DNA from: Bimuria novae-zelandiae CBS 107.79
Taxonomy: Eukaryota > Ascomycota > Dothideomycetes > Pleosporales > Didymosphaeriaceae
Assembly (NCBI GenBank): GCA_010015655.1
Contig: ML976738.1
Span: 1 to 64,000, forward strand
DNA: 64,000 nucleotides
Direction of reading: 5' to 3'
Every line of letters begins with the position of its first letter. Within the stretch, counting starts at the first letter, position 1. Below are positions 10,136 through 20,900 of this stretch, one piece after another. Below the pieces are notes generated by a model that did not search any database, was not told where the DNA came from, and worked only from the letters and a program-made list of their open reading frames with translations. The position numbers and the translations under genes were made by a program.

Positions 10136-10674
10136 GTTCTGTATCTTCTGGTGTCTTGCTTCTACGGAAGAGGAAGGCCGAGCCTCACAGAGAAGGTAAA
10201 TGAGTGTTGTAAGACGTTTGGTAGTGCAAGATGTGTACGTCTGGGGTCATCAAGTCCTTTGCACAATTCCGATTACCATTTCGGTGTCGATGTGTGGTCG
10301 CGCAGATAGGCGCATGTCGATAAGCGGAGCCCCGCACTCTTCGATGCAGGTACAACAGAGTGATAACTTGTATCCAAATAACGCCGGCGCGTGTCCACTC
10401 TCCGCTTCTCTGTTATTTCTTTCTCTAAGCGTTCGCGATCATTCTTCCCTGTATTCCTGCCACGATGCACATTCTTGCAGGAATCGGGTAACGTCCGCGG
10501 CATCGGAGCTGGTCACAAGCGCCATAGAAGCTCGGACGGTGATCGCCCCGGATCCTTATTTAATTACATGATGATCTCTACGCCGCCTTGATCGCCCCGC
10601 CAGGCGAGATCGCTCGTTCGAACGCGTCTGAGACGAAACTTTCCTCTTGTTTGCGCTCCTTCCATCTGAAGACG
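10136..10674. other. Intergenic; GH31 promoter side
   Basis: No gene supported. The frame upstream of the GH31 ATG opens through a TTG at 10588 but has no ATG before 10675. Several inexact ORFs on both strands look accidental. Confidence 0.45.
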
Positions 10675-13242
10675 ATGTCTCACCCCGCTCGCTACGACTT
10701 TAAGACACACCCTGTCGCCCACCCTTCCGCAATCGTCACCGGCGACAAGTACCGCTTCACCGTCCTGACCGATGGCCTCCTCCGCTTCGAATGGGCCGCC
10801 GACGGCCACTTCGAAGACCGCGCCTCCACTTTTGCTGTAAATCGCAAGCTTGCCGTGCCAGACTTTTACGTGTGGGACCGCGGCGACATCCTCGAGATCG
10901 TGACCAAGCGCTTCCACGTCGTATACAACAAGAAAGCTTTCAGCGCCGAGGGATTCGTCATACATTTGAAAGGCACCGTGAGCGGGAAGTGGACATACGG
11001 GCAGAAGGTCAGCAATCTCGGTGGCACGACGCGGACCTTAGACCAGGTCAATGGGAGGGTAGAATTAGGGCCGGGCGTGCTGAGTCGCGAGGGCTTTGCG
11101 GTGCTGGATGATAGCAAGACTATGCTGTTTGAAAACGATGGGTGGATTGCGCCGCGAAAGCCAGGCGATAAGAAGGACCGCAGTGACGAGTACATTTTCC
11201 TGTACGGACACGATTACCGCGAGGCGATGCGGGCGTATTTCGCGGTTTCGGGGAGCCAGCCGTTGCTACCGCGGTTCGCGATGGGGAATTGGTGGTCGAG
11301 ATATCACCGGTATGATGAGAAGGAGTATTTGAAGTTGCACGATCAATTGGACAAGGACGATGTTCCAATGAATGTTGCGGTTGTGGATATGGATTGGCAT
11401 CTAGTCATTCCGGGGAAAGAGCTACCGGCGGGGGAAAATGGGTGGACGGGGTATACGTGGAATGAAGAGCTGTTTCCGGACCCGGATGCTTTCGTCAAGA
11501 AGCTGCATGATCGCGGCATGAGGGTGTCGTTGAATGTGCACCCTGCAGACGGTATACGGCACTGGGAAGATCAGTATGACGAGGTGGCAAAATACATGGG
11601 CATTGATGCGAAGTCGAAGGACCCGGTACGATTTGATTGTACGGATAAGAAGTTTATGGATGCGTATTTTGATATTGTGCACCACCAGCATGAGGCGAGA
11701 GGCATCGATTTCTGGTGGATCGATTGGCAACAGGGCGAGGGGTCCAAGATTCCTGGTGTCGATCCGCTCTGGGTGCTGAACCATTTCCACTTCCTCGACA
11801 TTGGACGCGGGAACGAACGGCCCTTGATCTTCTCGCGGTTTGGTGGGCCAGGCGCACAACGATATCAGGTTGGCTTCTCAGGTGATGCGATCATCACTTG
11901 GGACTCTCTACAATTTCAGCCAGAGTTTACAGCTACAGCTTCGAACATCGGCTATGGATGGTGGTCGCACGATATTGGTGGACACACTGCGGGCATCCAT
12001 GATGATGAGCTTACCACGCGCTGGGTGCAACTCGGATGCTGGTCTCCTATACTGCGCCTTCACTCCGATAACAATCCCTTCAACAGTCGCGAACCCTGGC
12101 GCTACAACGATGAGGCGTGTAAGATTATGGAAGATACGCTTCGTTTACGGCACCGCCTTATCCCGTACCTATACACGATGAACGCCCGCTCAGCCCTCAA
12201 TGACGAGCCTCTCGTCACGCCCATGTACTGGGATTACCCTGAGGAGGATGAGGCGTACAAAGTGCGTAACGAGTATCGGTTTGGCAGCGAGCTACTGCTT
12301 GCACCAATAACCCAACCTCGAGATAACACAACGCACCTCGGCGCGGTCAATGCTTGGTTGCCGCCGAAGCGGTACGTCGACATCTTCACCGGCGTCGTAT
12401 ACTACGGCGACCGCACACTCTCGCTACATCGCCCGCTCACACAAACCCCCGTTCTGGCACCGGAAGGCTCCATCGTACCGCTTGACGCGGCGTGGCGGCC
12501 CAAGAGCGGAAGCCCGAACCCGGAAGCCATCGAGATCCTGCTCGTTGTCGGTGCGGACGGTTCGTTCGACTTGATCGAGGACGACGGAAAAGGCACGACT
12601 GTTGACGATGGCGAATTCCAGCTCGTCTCCTCCGCCTCCTCATCCTCATCCTCCGACAGTGACATGGAAACAGACAGCAAACCCAGCGAAACAGTCCGAT
12701 TCGTCCACACACCCATAACCTACAAGCAAGACACGGGCGTCCTAAAGATCGGACCCACGTACCCTGCCAACGACCCCGCCGTGCCGAAAACCCGGGACTG
12801 GAAAATCAGACTCATCGCGCACACAGCGTCGTCCTCACCAGACGAGGGTATCCGCTGCATCACCACCTCTGCCAAACGCGCAAAATCTATCCCCTACACT
12901 ACGACGTCCACCCCCACCGGGACGCTCCTCACGCTGTCCTCCGTGCCTACAAATCACGCTGTCGTCGTGGAACTCGCTTCCGGGGACCCGCAACTCGACG
13001 TCGTTGATCCGCTGCCTCGGATCTGGCAGATCCTGGACCAGGCGAATATGGCGTTGAACACAAAGCGGTGGGTGTGGAAGAGCGTGTTTGAGAAGCCGGG
13101 GAGGGTTGATGGGATGGTGAATAAGTTGCAGACGATGGGGTTGGAGGGGGCGCTTGTTGGGGCGTTTGTGGAGTTATTGTGCGCGGATGAGCGGTTTGCG
13201 GAGGGGTTGAGAGGTGGTGGGGAGGGGTTTGAGGTGTGGTGA
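10675..13242 (+). CDS. Glycoside hydrolase family 31 enzyme
   Basis: Intronless, 855 residues from ATG 10675 (MSHPARYDFKTHPVAHPSA). No signal peptide, so probably cytosolic. After an N-terminal beta domain comes the catalytic barrel: PRFAMGNWWSRYHRYDEKEY, NVAVVDMDWH, then GIDFWWIDWQQGEG, whose Asp350 is the probable nucleophile, and GFSGDAIITWDSLQF, whose Asp404 is the probable acid/base. NIGYGWWSHDIGGHTAG and LRLHSDNNPFNSREPW complete the active-site loops. A C-terminal beta region contains a Ser/Asp-rich insert (about residues 650-675). Family members cleave alpha-glucosidic or alpha-xylosidic bonds; WIDWQQGE differs from the WxDMNE of classic fungal maltases, so the exact substrate is open. 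Confidence 0.9.
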   Translation: MSHPARYDFKTHPVAHPSAIVTGDKYRFTVLTDGLLRFEWAADGHFEDRASTFAVNRKLAVPDFYVWDRGDILEIVTKRFHVVYNKKAFSAEGFVIHLKGTVSGKWTYGQKVSNLGGTTRTLDQVNGRVELGPGVLSREGFAVLDDSKTMLFENDGWIAPRKPGDKKDRSDEYIFLYGHDYREAMRAYFAVSGSQPLLPRFAMGNWWSRYHRYDEKEYLKLHDQLDKDDVPMNVAVVDMDWHLVIPGKELPAGENGWTGYTWNEELFPDPDAFVKKLHDRGMRVSLNVHPADGIRHWEDQYDEVAKYMGIDAKSKDPVRFDCTDKKFMDAYFDIVHHQHEARGIDFWWIDWQQGEGSKIPGVDPLWVLNHFHFLDIGRGNERPLIFSRFGGPGAQRYQVGFSGDAIITWDSLQFQPEFTATASNIGYGWWSHDIGGHTAGIHDDELTTRWVQLGCWSPILRLHSDNNPFNSREPWRYNDEACKIMEDTLRLRHRLIPYLYTMNARSALNDEPLVTPMYWDYPEEDEAYKVRNEYRFGSELLLAPITQPRDNTTHLGAVNAWLPPKRYVDIFTGVVYYGDRTLSLHRPLTQTPVLAPEGSIVPLDAAWRPKSGSPNPEAIEILLVVGADGSFDLIEDDGKGTTVDDGEFQLVSSASSSSSSDSDMETDSKPSETVRFVHTPITYKQDTGVLKIGPTYPANDPAVPKTRDWKIRLIAHTASSSPDEGIRCITTSAKRAKSIPYTTTSTPTGTLLTLSSVPTNHAVVVELASGDPQLDVVDPLPRIWQILDQANMALNTKRWVWKSVFEKPGRVDGMVNKLQTMGLEGALVGAFVELLCADERFAEGLRGGGEGFEVW

Positions 13243-13424
13243 GATGTGGTGGATGGCCTGCTTGATTGTGAATGTACGATGGCTATGAGCAATGCACCCT
13301 TCGCATGCTTGAGGAAACCTTCTACGAATGTCGTCTCAGTACGAGTCGGGTGACAATGTTTCACGTGACTCTCTTCGATCCCATGGATAGCTCTTCGATG
13401 GTATTGCCCCTCTTCGTACGACCT
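13243..13424. other. Intergenic, no gene seen
   Basis: Short spacer after the GH31 stop codon before the tandem repeats begin. Confidence 0.4.
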
Positions 13425-14182
13425 TCGGGAATTACCCAGCCCAGAACCCTCCGAAACTTCCATATACGGCAACCACCCTCCTCTCCGTCGACTAGTTGTC
13501 CAAATACATCAGTTCCCGAGTTCGTGTGACCTCTCGGGAAATTCCTAGCCCAGAACCCGCCGAAACTTCCATATATGGCAACGAAGGTCTTTTCCGTCGA
13601 TTAGTTGTCCAAAAAAGTCAATTCCCGAGTGTTAAATGTTTATTATCCAATAAGTCTCGCTCCCCTCTCTGTGAGCCATGGATGAGTCCGCCGAACGTGG
13701 GAATTCCGGAACGGGCGCATTTGGAAATTCCCGAGTGGCTGGGGAGGGGGAAAGGGCGTTGATTGCAGGGTGGTTTTGCCCACGCCCACAGTGTGCCCTG
13801 GCCTCTTAAACGTTGAGTGCCTTATTGGCCTTAGTACTTACGAACAAAATGTTAAAAACCAATGAACATATACCGATTCATCAGCTGAAACTGATGAATA
13901 GGATTTTTCCACAGCGCACGCTCTTAGGCAAAGGCTCAAACTTCCTACTTGGGTAATGTGAACACTGGGGGCTTGGCTGTCAATTGCAGATGAGTTCATT
14001 GTTTCGGAAAATTGTTCTGGTTACTCCGAAACAATGTTCCGGAATATTGATCCAAAAACCCCCCATCACTGTGACTTCCCCACCCCTCGGGAAGTACCCA
14101 GACAAGAAACCACCGAACCTTCCGTATACGGCAACGAAGCCTTTTCCATGGATTATCTGTCTAATAATTTCAATTTCCTGAA
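13425..14182 (+). repeat. Degenerate ~109-bp repeat, three copies
   Basis: Copies at 13425-13520 and 13534-13629 are tandem (period about 109) and a third lies at 14086-14182. Each has CGGGAA..ACCCAG, CCGAAACTTCCATATACGGC (with variants), TTTTCC..GGATTA and a closing AATTTCC/AATTCCCGAG. A partial fourth match (TTTCGATTTCCTGAAGAG) occurs near 15025. No ORF explains them, and they are not RIP-mutated. Confidence 0.7.
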
Positions 14183-14590
14183 GAGCCCTCGGGATCGTTG
14201 AACTGGAGGACTGAGATGAGGCCACCACTAACTGCGGAGGGTTTCCAAGGTTCTAAGTTCACCCGGGTGCACACCGGGACTTTCAAACTTCCTATTGTGT
14301 AGGTGGGTAAGGCCTTTGTTTACTGTCGATTGCAGTGGTTCTCTGTCTACATGCACGCCCCACGCGTTAGAAGTTCAACCATCCTACTTAGGTAGATGGG
14401 TAAGGGCTTGTTTACTGGTGATTGCAGTGAAATTTTGTCCACATGCATGAAGCTCAAACATCCTACTTTGGTAGGTGGGCAAAAGCTTTTGTTTTCAAAT
14501 GCAGTGAATTTTTGTCCGCCCCTGGCTGATTAATCGGTTTTGTGGTAGGTGGGAGTGGGCAAAAGGTCAAACTTCCTATTCAGGCAAAAG
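13918..14590 (+). repeat. Second repeat family: CTTCCTACTT / GATTGCAGTG units
   Basis: Units near 13930, 14283, 14368, 14455 and 14570 share an order of blocks: CAAACTTCCTACTT, GTAGGTGGGTAAGG, TTTGTTTACTG, ATTGCAGTG and TTTTGTCCACATGCA. Spacing is about 85-95 bases in the 14283-14520 part. The blocks interleave with the 109-bp family. Function unknown; not coding. Confidence 0.65.
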
Positions 14591-14599
14591 GGCGTGAGC

Positions 14600-16172
14600 G
14601 AAGGTGAGCCGTCGATTCGTATAGTTGTTCGGCACTCAGGTTTTGAGTTGCGTCACAGGGAGCGCCACATGGTAAGAAAGCTTCCATTGCCGGGTTGGGT
14701 GGATGCTAGGCGGCTTTTCCCAAGCATCGATTCCAAACAAGTCATATGCCTTCGAGCGCAAGCGCTTTTCTGGCGGTGTTTATGAGGGCAGATGCGTGTG
14801 TATCGATTCCAGTGGGCAACCTGGACCAAGAGCTTTTCTTTTATTGCACATTTGTCTAGAAGTTGATACCCCACACCTCTCTAAATACTCTCATTTTCGA
14901 TATGAAACGGGATTTCCTGCACCTGTTGCATATTGTTTATTGTTTGTGACTTAGTTTACTTGGGGTGGTAATGGTAGACCGCGAAGCGCGTTACTGGCGC
15001 TTGACTTGGTTGAGCTGTTAATTATTTCGATTTCCTGAAGAGGAGGTTTGTTCTAGGTATTTTAAAATGACTCTGTGGGGAGCTATGGGCCTGTTTAACA
15101 TGGGTGGCTTGGAAAATGCGGCATGCGAAAGTGTTCACCCTGCTTCTTCCTCATCTGTATGATTGGGAGTCGCGATAAGTTGATATAAGCTTTTGGCGGG
15201 CGCCAGGCTCAAAATATAATTGAGAAACGGTTTAGACATACGAAGAGGCTTGAGAGCGCTAGGTCTCGCCCAGGGGAGGCACTCAAGTGCTGTTTGTAGC
15301 GGGGGCATACTGGGGGCCCTAAGCATTCCACGCTTTTTGAACGTGTATCGATTGATCAATGCCCTCACACCAATTACTTCGTCTGTTTATCGATTTCTTT
15401 GAATTGAAGGGACCATGATGTTGGCAAAAGCATAACGACGCCAACACTTATTTCTTCGCCATAGGTGTAGCCCTGTGCTATGCCGAGGTGTGGGCTGCGG
15501 CTGCTTGCAGCATTGTCGGAATCTCAACCCTTCGAAAGCCTTCGAGCATTTGTACCAACACAGTCAAAGACCAAGCAGTTTCGTCATCTCTACTCTTCTG
15601 ATAGGATTATGGGGTCACTCTTTGTACATCCCTCCGTATACTTTTTATTACTCGGTTTCAAATGTATGAACTTTAAGAAAGAAGCGGTGAGTCTTGCATA
15701 TCTGTGTAACCATGTTGCAATTGCGATTCGCTAGGAAATTGAAAAGGAGGGTAGGTGCGGGGCACGCACGTGGGGACTCAAGATGCTTCACGCTGCGCTT
15801 GTCTATTCATCGTCACTTCGTCTCCTTGGACTTCATGCTCCCGCCTCAACATACCAGTGCTACAGTCTGCACCCTACAATCACTTTGCTCTCTTATTCAA
15901 AAGTTATAGCGCTCTGTGAGGCTGTCTACACGTACCTCATACATGCCAACGGTGCCGGACTAGTTTTCGAAGTCCTCTCGTTACCTCCTTGGTGACCCTC
16001 CCGGCAGGTCGATGCCCTGCTTTAATGTAAGCATTATACTTGTATTTGAAGTGAATTGAACTTAATTCCGGCCAGAGGCACCACCTAACACTTTACGCTT
16101 GACGAGGCTGGACAAAGTGATTACTTCGATCGAACTCCACAACAGCACCAGCGAGGAAGAATCATCACCGCA
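14600..16172. other. Long intergenic stretch, no gene recognised
   Basis: Several ORFs of 60-85 codons on both strands (for example 15480-15734) have no start context, domain or splice support. Composition is mixed and not RIP-like. The last 100 bases serve as leader for the gene at 16173. Confidence 0.4.
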
Positions 16173-17186
16173 ATGATTTGGAAAACCTTTTTTTCGAGTG
16201 CCACCGGCCTTGCACGCGATGCGCTCGGCGTATATAACGAATGGACAATTGGAAAAGGACTTCGACAGAACATGGGCACAGTCAACGTTCTTCTCCCTCA
16301 GCTCGTAGAGACTCTCGGTGCACAGCGCACGAATGCACTCGTTGTATCCTGCGCTCTACCTGCCGGAGTGGCTATGCTAGGTGTGATCGCTTTGCAGGGC
16401 AGTGCCGCCTTGAAAAAGTTGGACAGGATTCACGACACCCTTGATGCACAAACTGCCCTGCAATCCGCCGAAAAGTTTTCCCAGATGGTCTGGAAATACC
16501 TTCTACAACGCATAGACGAAACAAAGCACAAAGCTCACGGTGCGAGTCACTGGTTCTTCATTTATCATCCCGACACAAACTGGCATCCCGATTTTCATGC
16601 CATCATTGACGCCCGTGCGTACCCGAAACGCCTGGTTGGCATTTCGCACAACCTGCTTGATCTCTGCTACTTCATGATGCGCATTCGCACTGGCCTGAGA
16701 GAAATGGGCACCAAGGAACGAATTGTATTTCATCTGCTGATACCAGCTTACCGGTACATGTACATCGAGGAAAAACTGGCTTTCAACCCCGGTCTGTATC
16801 CTTTGGTTTTAGAGGGGCATGTCTATAACTCCGCCCCTTTCGTCAGTCTCCACGTGATCAACAAACGGCAAAGGAATGCCTTCATGATGAACAATATCAA
16901 TAACTTACCAGACCCGGCTCCTAATATGCTGATGCCATGGAATTGGTTCGGTCCTGAGATCCAGACTCTGGATCTGGGTATGGAATACTCCACGGATGAC
17001 GACGACGATGACGATGCAAGCTATGATAGCGATAGCAGCGGGCAAAGCTCATCAAGGTTCCAGCAACGCCAAGGCCGTCCCAACGCATCCTCGTCAACGG
17101 GTAATCGAGGCGGAACAACCCAAAGAACCCGACAACAACAAATCCGTAGGGTCAATGGATCGCTTTCTCAGGTCAGGCCTCGTTAA
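16173..17186 (+). CDS. Hypothetical protein with one membrane segment
   Basis: Intronless, 337 residues; ATG 16173 sits in a good context (ACCGCAATGA). Residues about 54-76 (NALVVSCALPAGVAMLGVIA) form one membrane-spanning or hydrophobic helix. The central region (KFSQMVWKYLLQRIDETKHK, HWFFIYHPDTNWHPDFHAII) looks like a folded domain rich in His and Trp. From about residue 275 the tail is disordered: seven Asp in a row, then Ser/Gln/Arg-rich. I recognise no family; it looks like a lineage-restricted fungal protein. The small gene at 17.5 kb follows on the same strand. Confidence 0.7.
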   Translation: MIWKTFFSSATGLARDALGVYNEWTIGKGLRQNMGTVNVLLPQLVETLGAQRTNALVVSCALPAGVAMLGVIALQGSAALKKLDRIHDTLDAQTALQSAEKFSQMVWKYLLQRIDETKHKAHGASHWFFIYHPDTNWHPDFHAIIDARAYPKRLVGISHNLLDLCYFMMRIRTGLREMGTKERIVFHLLIPAYRYMYIEEKLAFNPGLYPLVLEGHVYNSAPFVSLHVINKRQRNAFMMNNINNLPDPAPNMLMPWNWFGPEIQTLDLGMEYSTDDDDDDDASYDSDSSGQSSSRFQQRQGRPNASSSTGNRGGTTQRTRQQQIRRVNGSLSQVRPR

Positions 17187-17501
17187 TTTCGGTTTTGGTT
17201 ACGTCGTCGCGGATACCATTATGCCAGGTCGATGTTTCCAGGGTTTGAGGCAGTGTTGCTTTTCTTTTACAAACGGTCACAGGGACGAGATATGTTGATC
17301 ATGAAGTTTTCACAAGTTTGTGGTAGGGTGCATGCAATGCCCTTCGATTTCCATGAAATTCTATGGTTTGTCAAGGTTGCGTATTTGCTACATATGTAGT
17401 CAATGAGTATATGAACTGATGCTTTTCACTCGTTCTCAGCCCAATACAAAGTCTTGCGGGCCCGAGATAATAGTAACAGAATTCCACGGTCGGCTACAAC
17501 G
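17187..17501. other. Intergenic, no gene seen
   Basis: Spacer between the 337-aa gene and the small duplicated ORF; no ORF or repeat seen. Confidence 0.4.
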
Positions 17502-17857
17502 ATGTCAGATATTGATGACAAAACCACCACCCCTTCATCTAAGCTTCTATCGGGCTCACCATCTGAATTCAACCAACCGGAGGAATGACCCAGCTTGTCA
17601 CGGGTATGGCAACGTCAGATATTAGTGACAAAACCGTCGCCTCCTCATCCAAGTCTTCATCAGAATCACTACCTGTATTCAACAAACCAGAAGAGTTGAC
17701 CCAATTCGTCGCCGCACAGTCTACACCAAGTCATGAAACGATTTTCAACAACCTTCCGGCGTCAACAAAAAGCACTCAAAGCTTGATTAAAGACGATGCA
17801 GAGGGGATTGAACGCAATATTTTGGCCTCTGAAGAATGCGACTTTTCTCAATTATGA
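17502..17857 (+). pseudogene. Small Ser/Thr-rich ORF with duplicated, frameshifted start
   Basis: The first copy starts at ATG 17502 (MSDIDDKTTTPSSKLLSG) and hits TGA at 17586-17588. About 110 bases later a second copy (TSDISDKTVASSSKSSSE) continues open to 17857, ending EECDFSQL. One inserted base near 17586 would join the copies into a frame of about 118 codons, so either the first copy was broken by a single-base loss or translation uses ATG 17585. A third trace of the motif (GAGGAATGACGCAG) appears near 17882. No domain recognised; probably disordered. Confidence 0.45.
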
Positions 17858-18712
17858 GAACTACGGCTGGATTTCCTTTTAGGAGGAATGACGCAGTGGA
17901 TGGGATCTTTAATGTTCGCCCCTTTGGAACCAGCCCACGCTACACCTCAACACCAGAACCTTGTTGAACCGTCAGTTACCACTGCACGGGTGCCTACGCG
18001 CACGTGCGAATACCGTTTGGAGAACGGATGGGATGTTTGTTAGCCCTAGGTAGATTTGTCGATCGCGTGTCGGGTCATCGGAAATGCTGGCCATCCTTTG
18101 GAACGGCGATCATACCTAATGTTTATGGCTGGAAAGGGTGGGATGCTAGTTCGAGGCTAGTCTATAAAGCAGAGCTGGAGTTGGGATCCGCAATCCAGTG
18201 TCCTTCAACTTGCACTTTATCAGTCCTGTCTCGTATGCCGATTTTCGACTTGCAGCCTTGCGATCCAAAAGAAACAAGGGGTTCAAATTATGCTTGCATC
18301 ACCTCGGCGTCTTTTTTAGTGGGGAACGAGCGGGGAAGCGGGGCTAGGAAATCGACGGTTCAACGAACTACTGTATTAGGAACTTTGAACTGCTTACTTC
18401 AAGTGGCGGCACCTTTAAACTTCATCGCTGGGCATTCATTTGACCTCGAATTGGTTTCAATTTGAGGCTGCAAGTGCACCCAGGTACGACTGTGGAGCTT
18501 TTGAAAACTTCAAATGTAAGTGATCCTGGCCTCACAAAATCGTCCGCTCAATACATGTTCTGATGTTACACTGAAGGCCTCAATTACAACCAAGCAAGCC
18601 CCTCAAACTATATCTTCCAAGTTCCTGTCCAGCGGGTCGTCCATCGCACGGGCCCCTCAAGACCTCAATTCCTGTGTCCACTGCCCTCTAGGGTTAACTC
18701 TTACCAATGGAG
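17858..18712. other. Intergenic, no gene recognised
   Basis: A 153-codon plus frame at 18004-18465 has no ATG context, domain or homologous pattern that I recognise, and the composition is ordinary. The plus frames at 18520-18984 overlap the terminal exon of the minus-strand gene and are shadows. Confidence 0.4.
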
Positions 18713-20000
18713 CTAAACACGAGTGCCACCCGACCCGTCACCGGAGGATACACCATTATCTCCAGATGCCATTGCACGAGAAGTCTCTGCAGCCGACCTA
18801 TCTCGGTCTTGGATACAGTCCAACAATCTCCGCAGGTTGCCAACGTTCAGCTCATCCACACCGACGTCAAAGTTGTCTTCTTGTTGCGCTGCCAATTCCT
18901 GCCTGGTTTTCTCGCTTTGAAGCCGACCAAGCGCGGCTTCGTGTTCTTCCAGGCGAGCCTTCTCTTCTTCGCATATTTCAGTGAGCGTTCTGATCTGTTC
19001 CTTCATGGCTGAAATGTTCGTCGTTACTCTCTTTGCACTCTCTTCTTCGATCTTTGCCTTGCCTGAGATCTCTTTCAGTTCATCTTCGCGCTTCCTTTTC
19101 CTTTCTGCGGCTTTGAAGAGCGGGCTCAAGAGTGACAGGATGCTGGAGTTGAGCTGCTGAAGTTGAGCTGCTGGGCGGTCTGAAATCGTTAGTATAAGGG
19201 TACCTCAGGGTAGGGGTGGAATACTCACGCTCAAAGCCCTAGGAGCTGGTATCGGGTTGCTCGCGTTGGTTGTGGGCCCAATTGAATTCTCTCGGGTCGG
19301 ATTCCGCGGAATAGGCCGATCCTTCTCATCTCCAGTCTCATAATCTTGGCCAGGATTGGCCACAGGGGCATCATGATTGGGGAAGTGGTCGATCATCGCA
19401 TGCTGAGCTATGTGTGGTTCAAGTGGAGTATCCTCTTCCTGTTCCATAGTTCCGTGGTCGGAGGCGACGTCATAATCTCGGGCATAGTTGTCGTCGGCAT
19501 CGACAAGTGCTTCCATCGGGCTCGCATCCGCATTGTTGGTACCTCGGATGTAAGTTCCCAGCTTTTACGTTTCTCTTCTGATAGCTAATTTGACTCTCTA
19601 CAAGGGATGGCCTGTTCTGTCTAAGTTATCCGTGTAGCTCGGAGCATGCGCCATGGATCGCAGATATTTGATGGTGATCTTAGGAAACGTCCATTGCATA
19701 GGCAATGAGACACCATCAAGCAGGAGATACACTTTGACAGCGAAATCAAGTGCGTGCGAGTTCGTGTTTGACAATCTGAAATGCGGCTGCAGTCGGAATT
19801 TCAGCCCGGTCAGAATATCAGGTACCGAAATCTCATCCACGTAACTCAGCCGGCTACTACCTTGTAGTAGAAAACCCTTGGAAGTGGGTCTTTAGGTTTG
19901 TGAACTATGTATGCCCATAAGGTCTTTCTCCCCCCAGGGGTGTCTGCTTCGTAAAGACCCACCTTCACTTTGTAACGGATGATAGTGTCTGGGTAGATAA
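18713..20000 (-). pseudogene. Three-exon gene truncated at the AT-rich boundary
   Basis: Reading on the minus strand, exon A (about 20000-19602) encodes TIIRYKVKVGLYEADTPGGR, DPLPRVFYYK, then VDEISVPDILTGLKFRLQPH and LLLDGVSLPMQWTFPKITIK. Exon B (19520-19229) is acidic and disordered; exon C (19156-18713) is a Lys/Glu coiled coil (SPLFKAAERKRKREDELKEI) with an Arg/Gly-rich end. Intron 19601-19521 (81 nt) and intron 19228-19157 (72 nt, TACTAAC) keep phase; a nearer AG at 19180 would break it. Exon A needs one extra base near 19863 to join its two halves, and upstream it meets a TAA and then the AT-rich block, so the 5' end looks lost. Unknown family, possibly chromatin- or complex-associated. 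Confidence 0.5.
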
Positions 20001-20049
20001 GATAGGGGGTTTAAAAGCCTATTAGGAGGGTGCCTAGAGCGCGCTTACA

Positions 20050-20900
20050 GTTCAAGAAGGTTAATTATAAAAAAGATTTATTTAGTAATTAATTATTTAT
20101 TAGACTATTTAACATTAAAATTATTGTTTATAGTTTATGTTTTTAGTAAAATTAGATTAACTTAGATGAATACTAAGCGAAATATACTAACTATTTAAGG
20201 AATTCATTATTTATAAAACTAGTAAACAGTTTACGCTTACTTTATATTTATTGTATTTATTTTATTTTTATTATACCTGTCTTGAAAATCCCAAACGCTG
20301 TTAACGCCTAGTATAAAACTATTAACGTGTTTTATAAGCGAGTGTGTACCCTACTAACATTTTATAACGCGTAAACCCCTAGCTATCATGGTACCCCTTA
20401 CTAAAGCCTAGCTAGCTTCTTATAAGACTAATATATACTTTGCTATATTAGCTCTTTAGTAAAATTAATTTTAAAGTAAGATAGTTGCTACACAAATGTT
20501 TAATGTCTTTATCACGATAACCTCCTAGGCAACCTGAAGGCTTAGATGTACTATTAATAACAGTACGTTGATAGATAAATAAGAGTTAGAAGCTAGGCTT
20601 CTACCTTTAAACTTATCCTTTAGGAGCTAAAGGTCTAATAGACTATATCTTAAAGCTTACTTTTAATTAGTTAAAAATAACGCTAGCTATCTAGGTTTTA
20701 GTAATTAGCTAAGCAAGATAGATAGATCTACGTTAAATAAAGGTAGAAGACCTTTCTTCCTTATTTAATATTCTATACCTGTACTTAGACACTAAATAAG
20801 CATATTAATATAGCCTACCTAGGCCTAACATGCCACCACTCGTTACTCTTATAATATTAAGTTAGATTAAAAATAATTACTATAACTAGTTAGGCAAACC
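20050..20900. other. AT-rich, unassigned
   Basis: Lies between the truncated gene and the gag region of the gypsy element. It may hold that element's 5' LTR, but I cannot find a matching 3' LTR because the other end is truncated. Confidence 0.3.

Noticed and set aside
11422..11859. 145-codon minus frame
   Set aside because: Antisense shadow of the GH31 catalytic domain.
13425..14590. CRISPR-like array
   Set aside because: Units are long, degenerate and lack uniform spacers, and the genome is eukaryotic.
18004..18465. 153-codon plus frame
   Set aside because: No start context, domain or splice support; listed as intergenic rather than as a gene.
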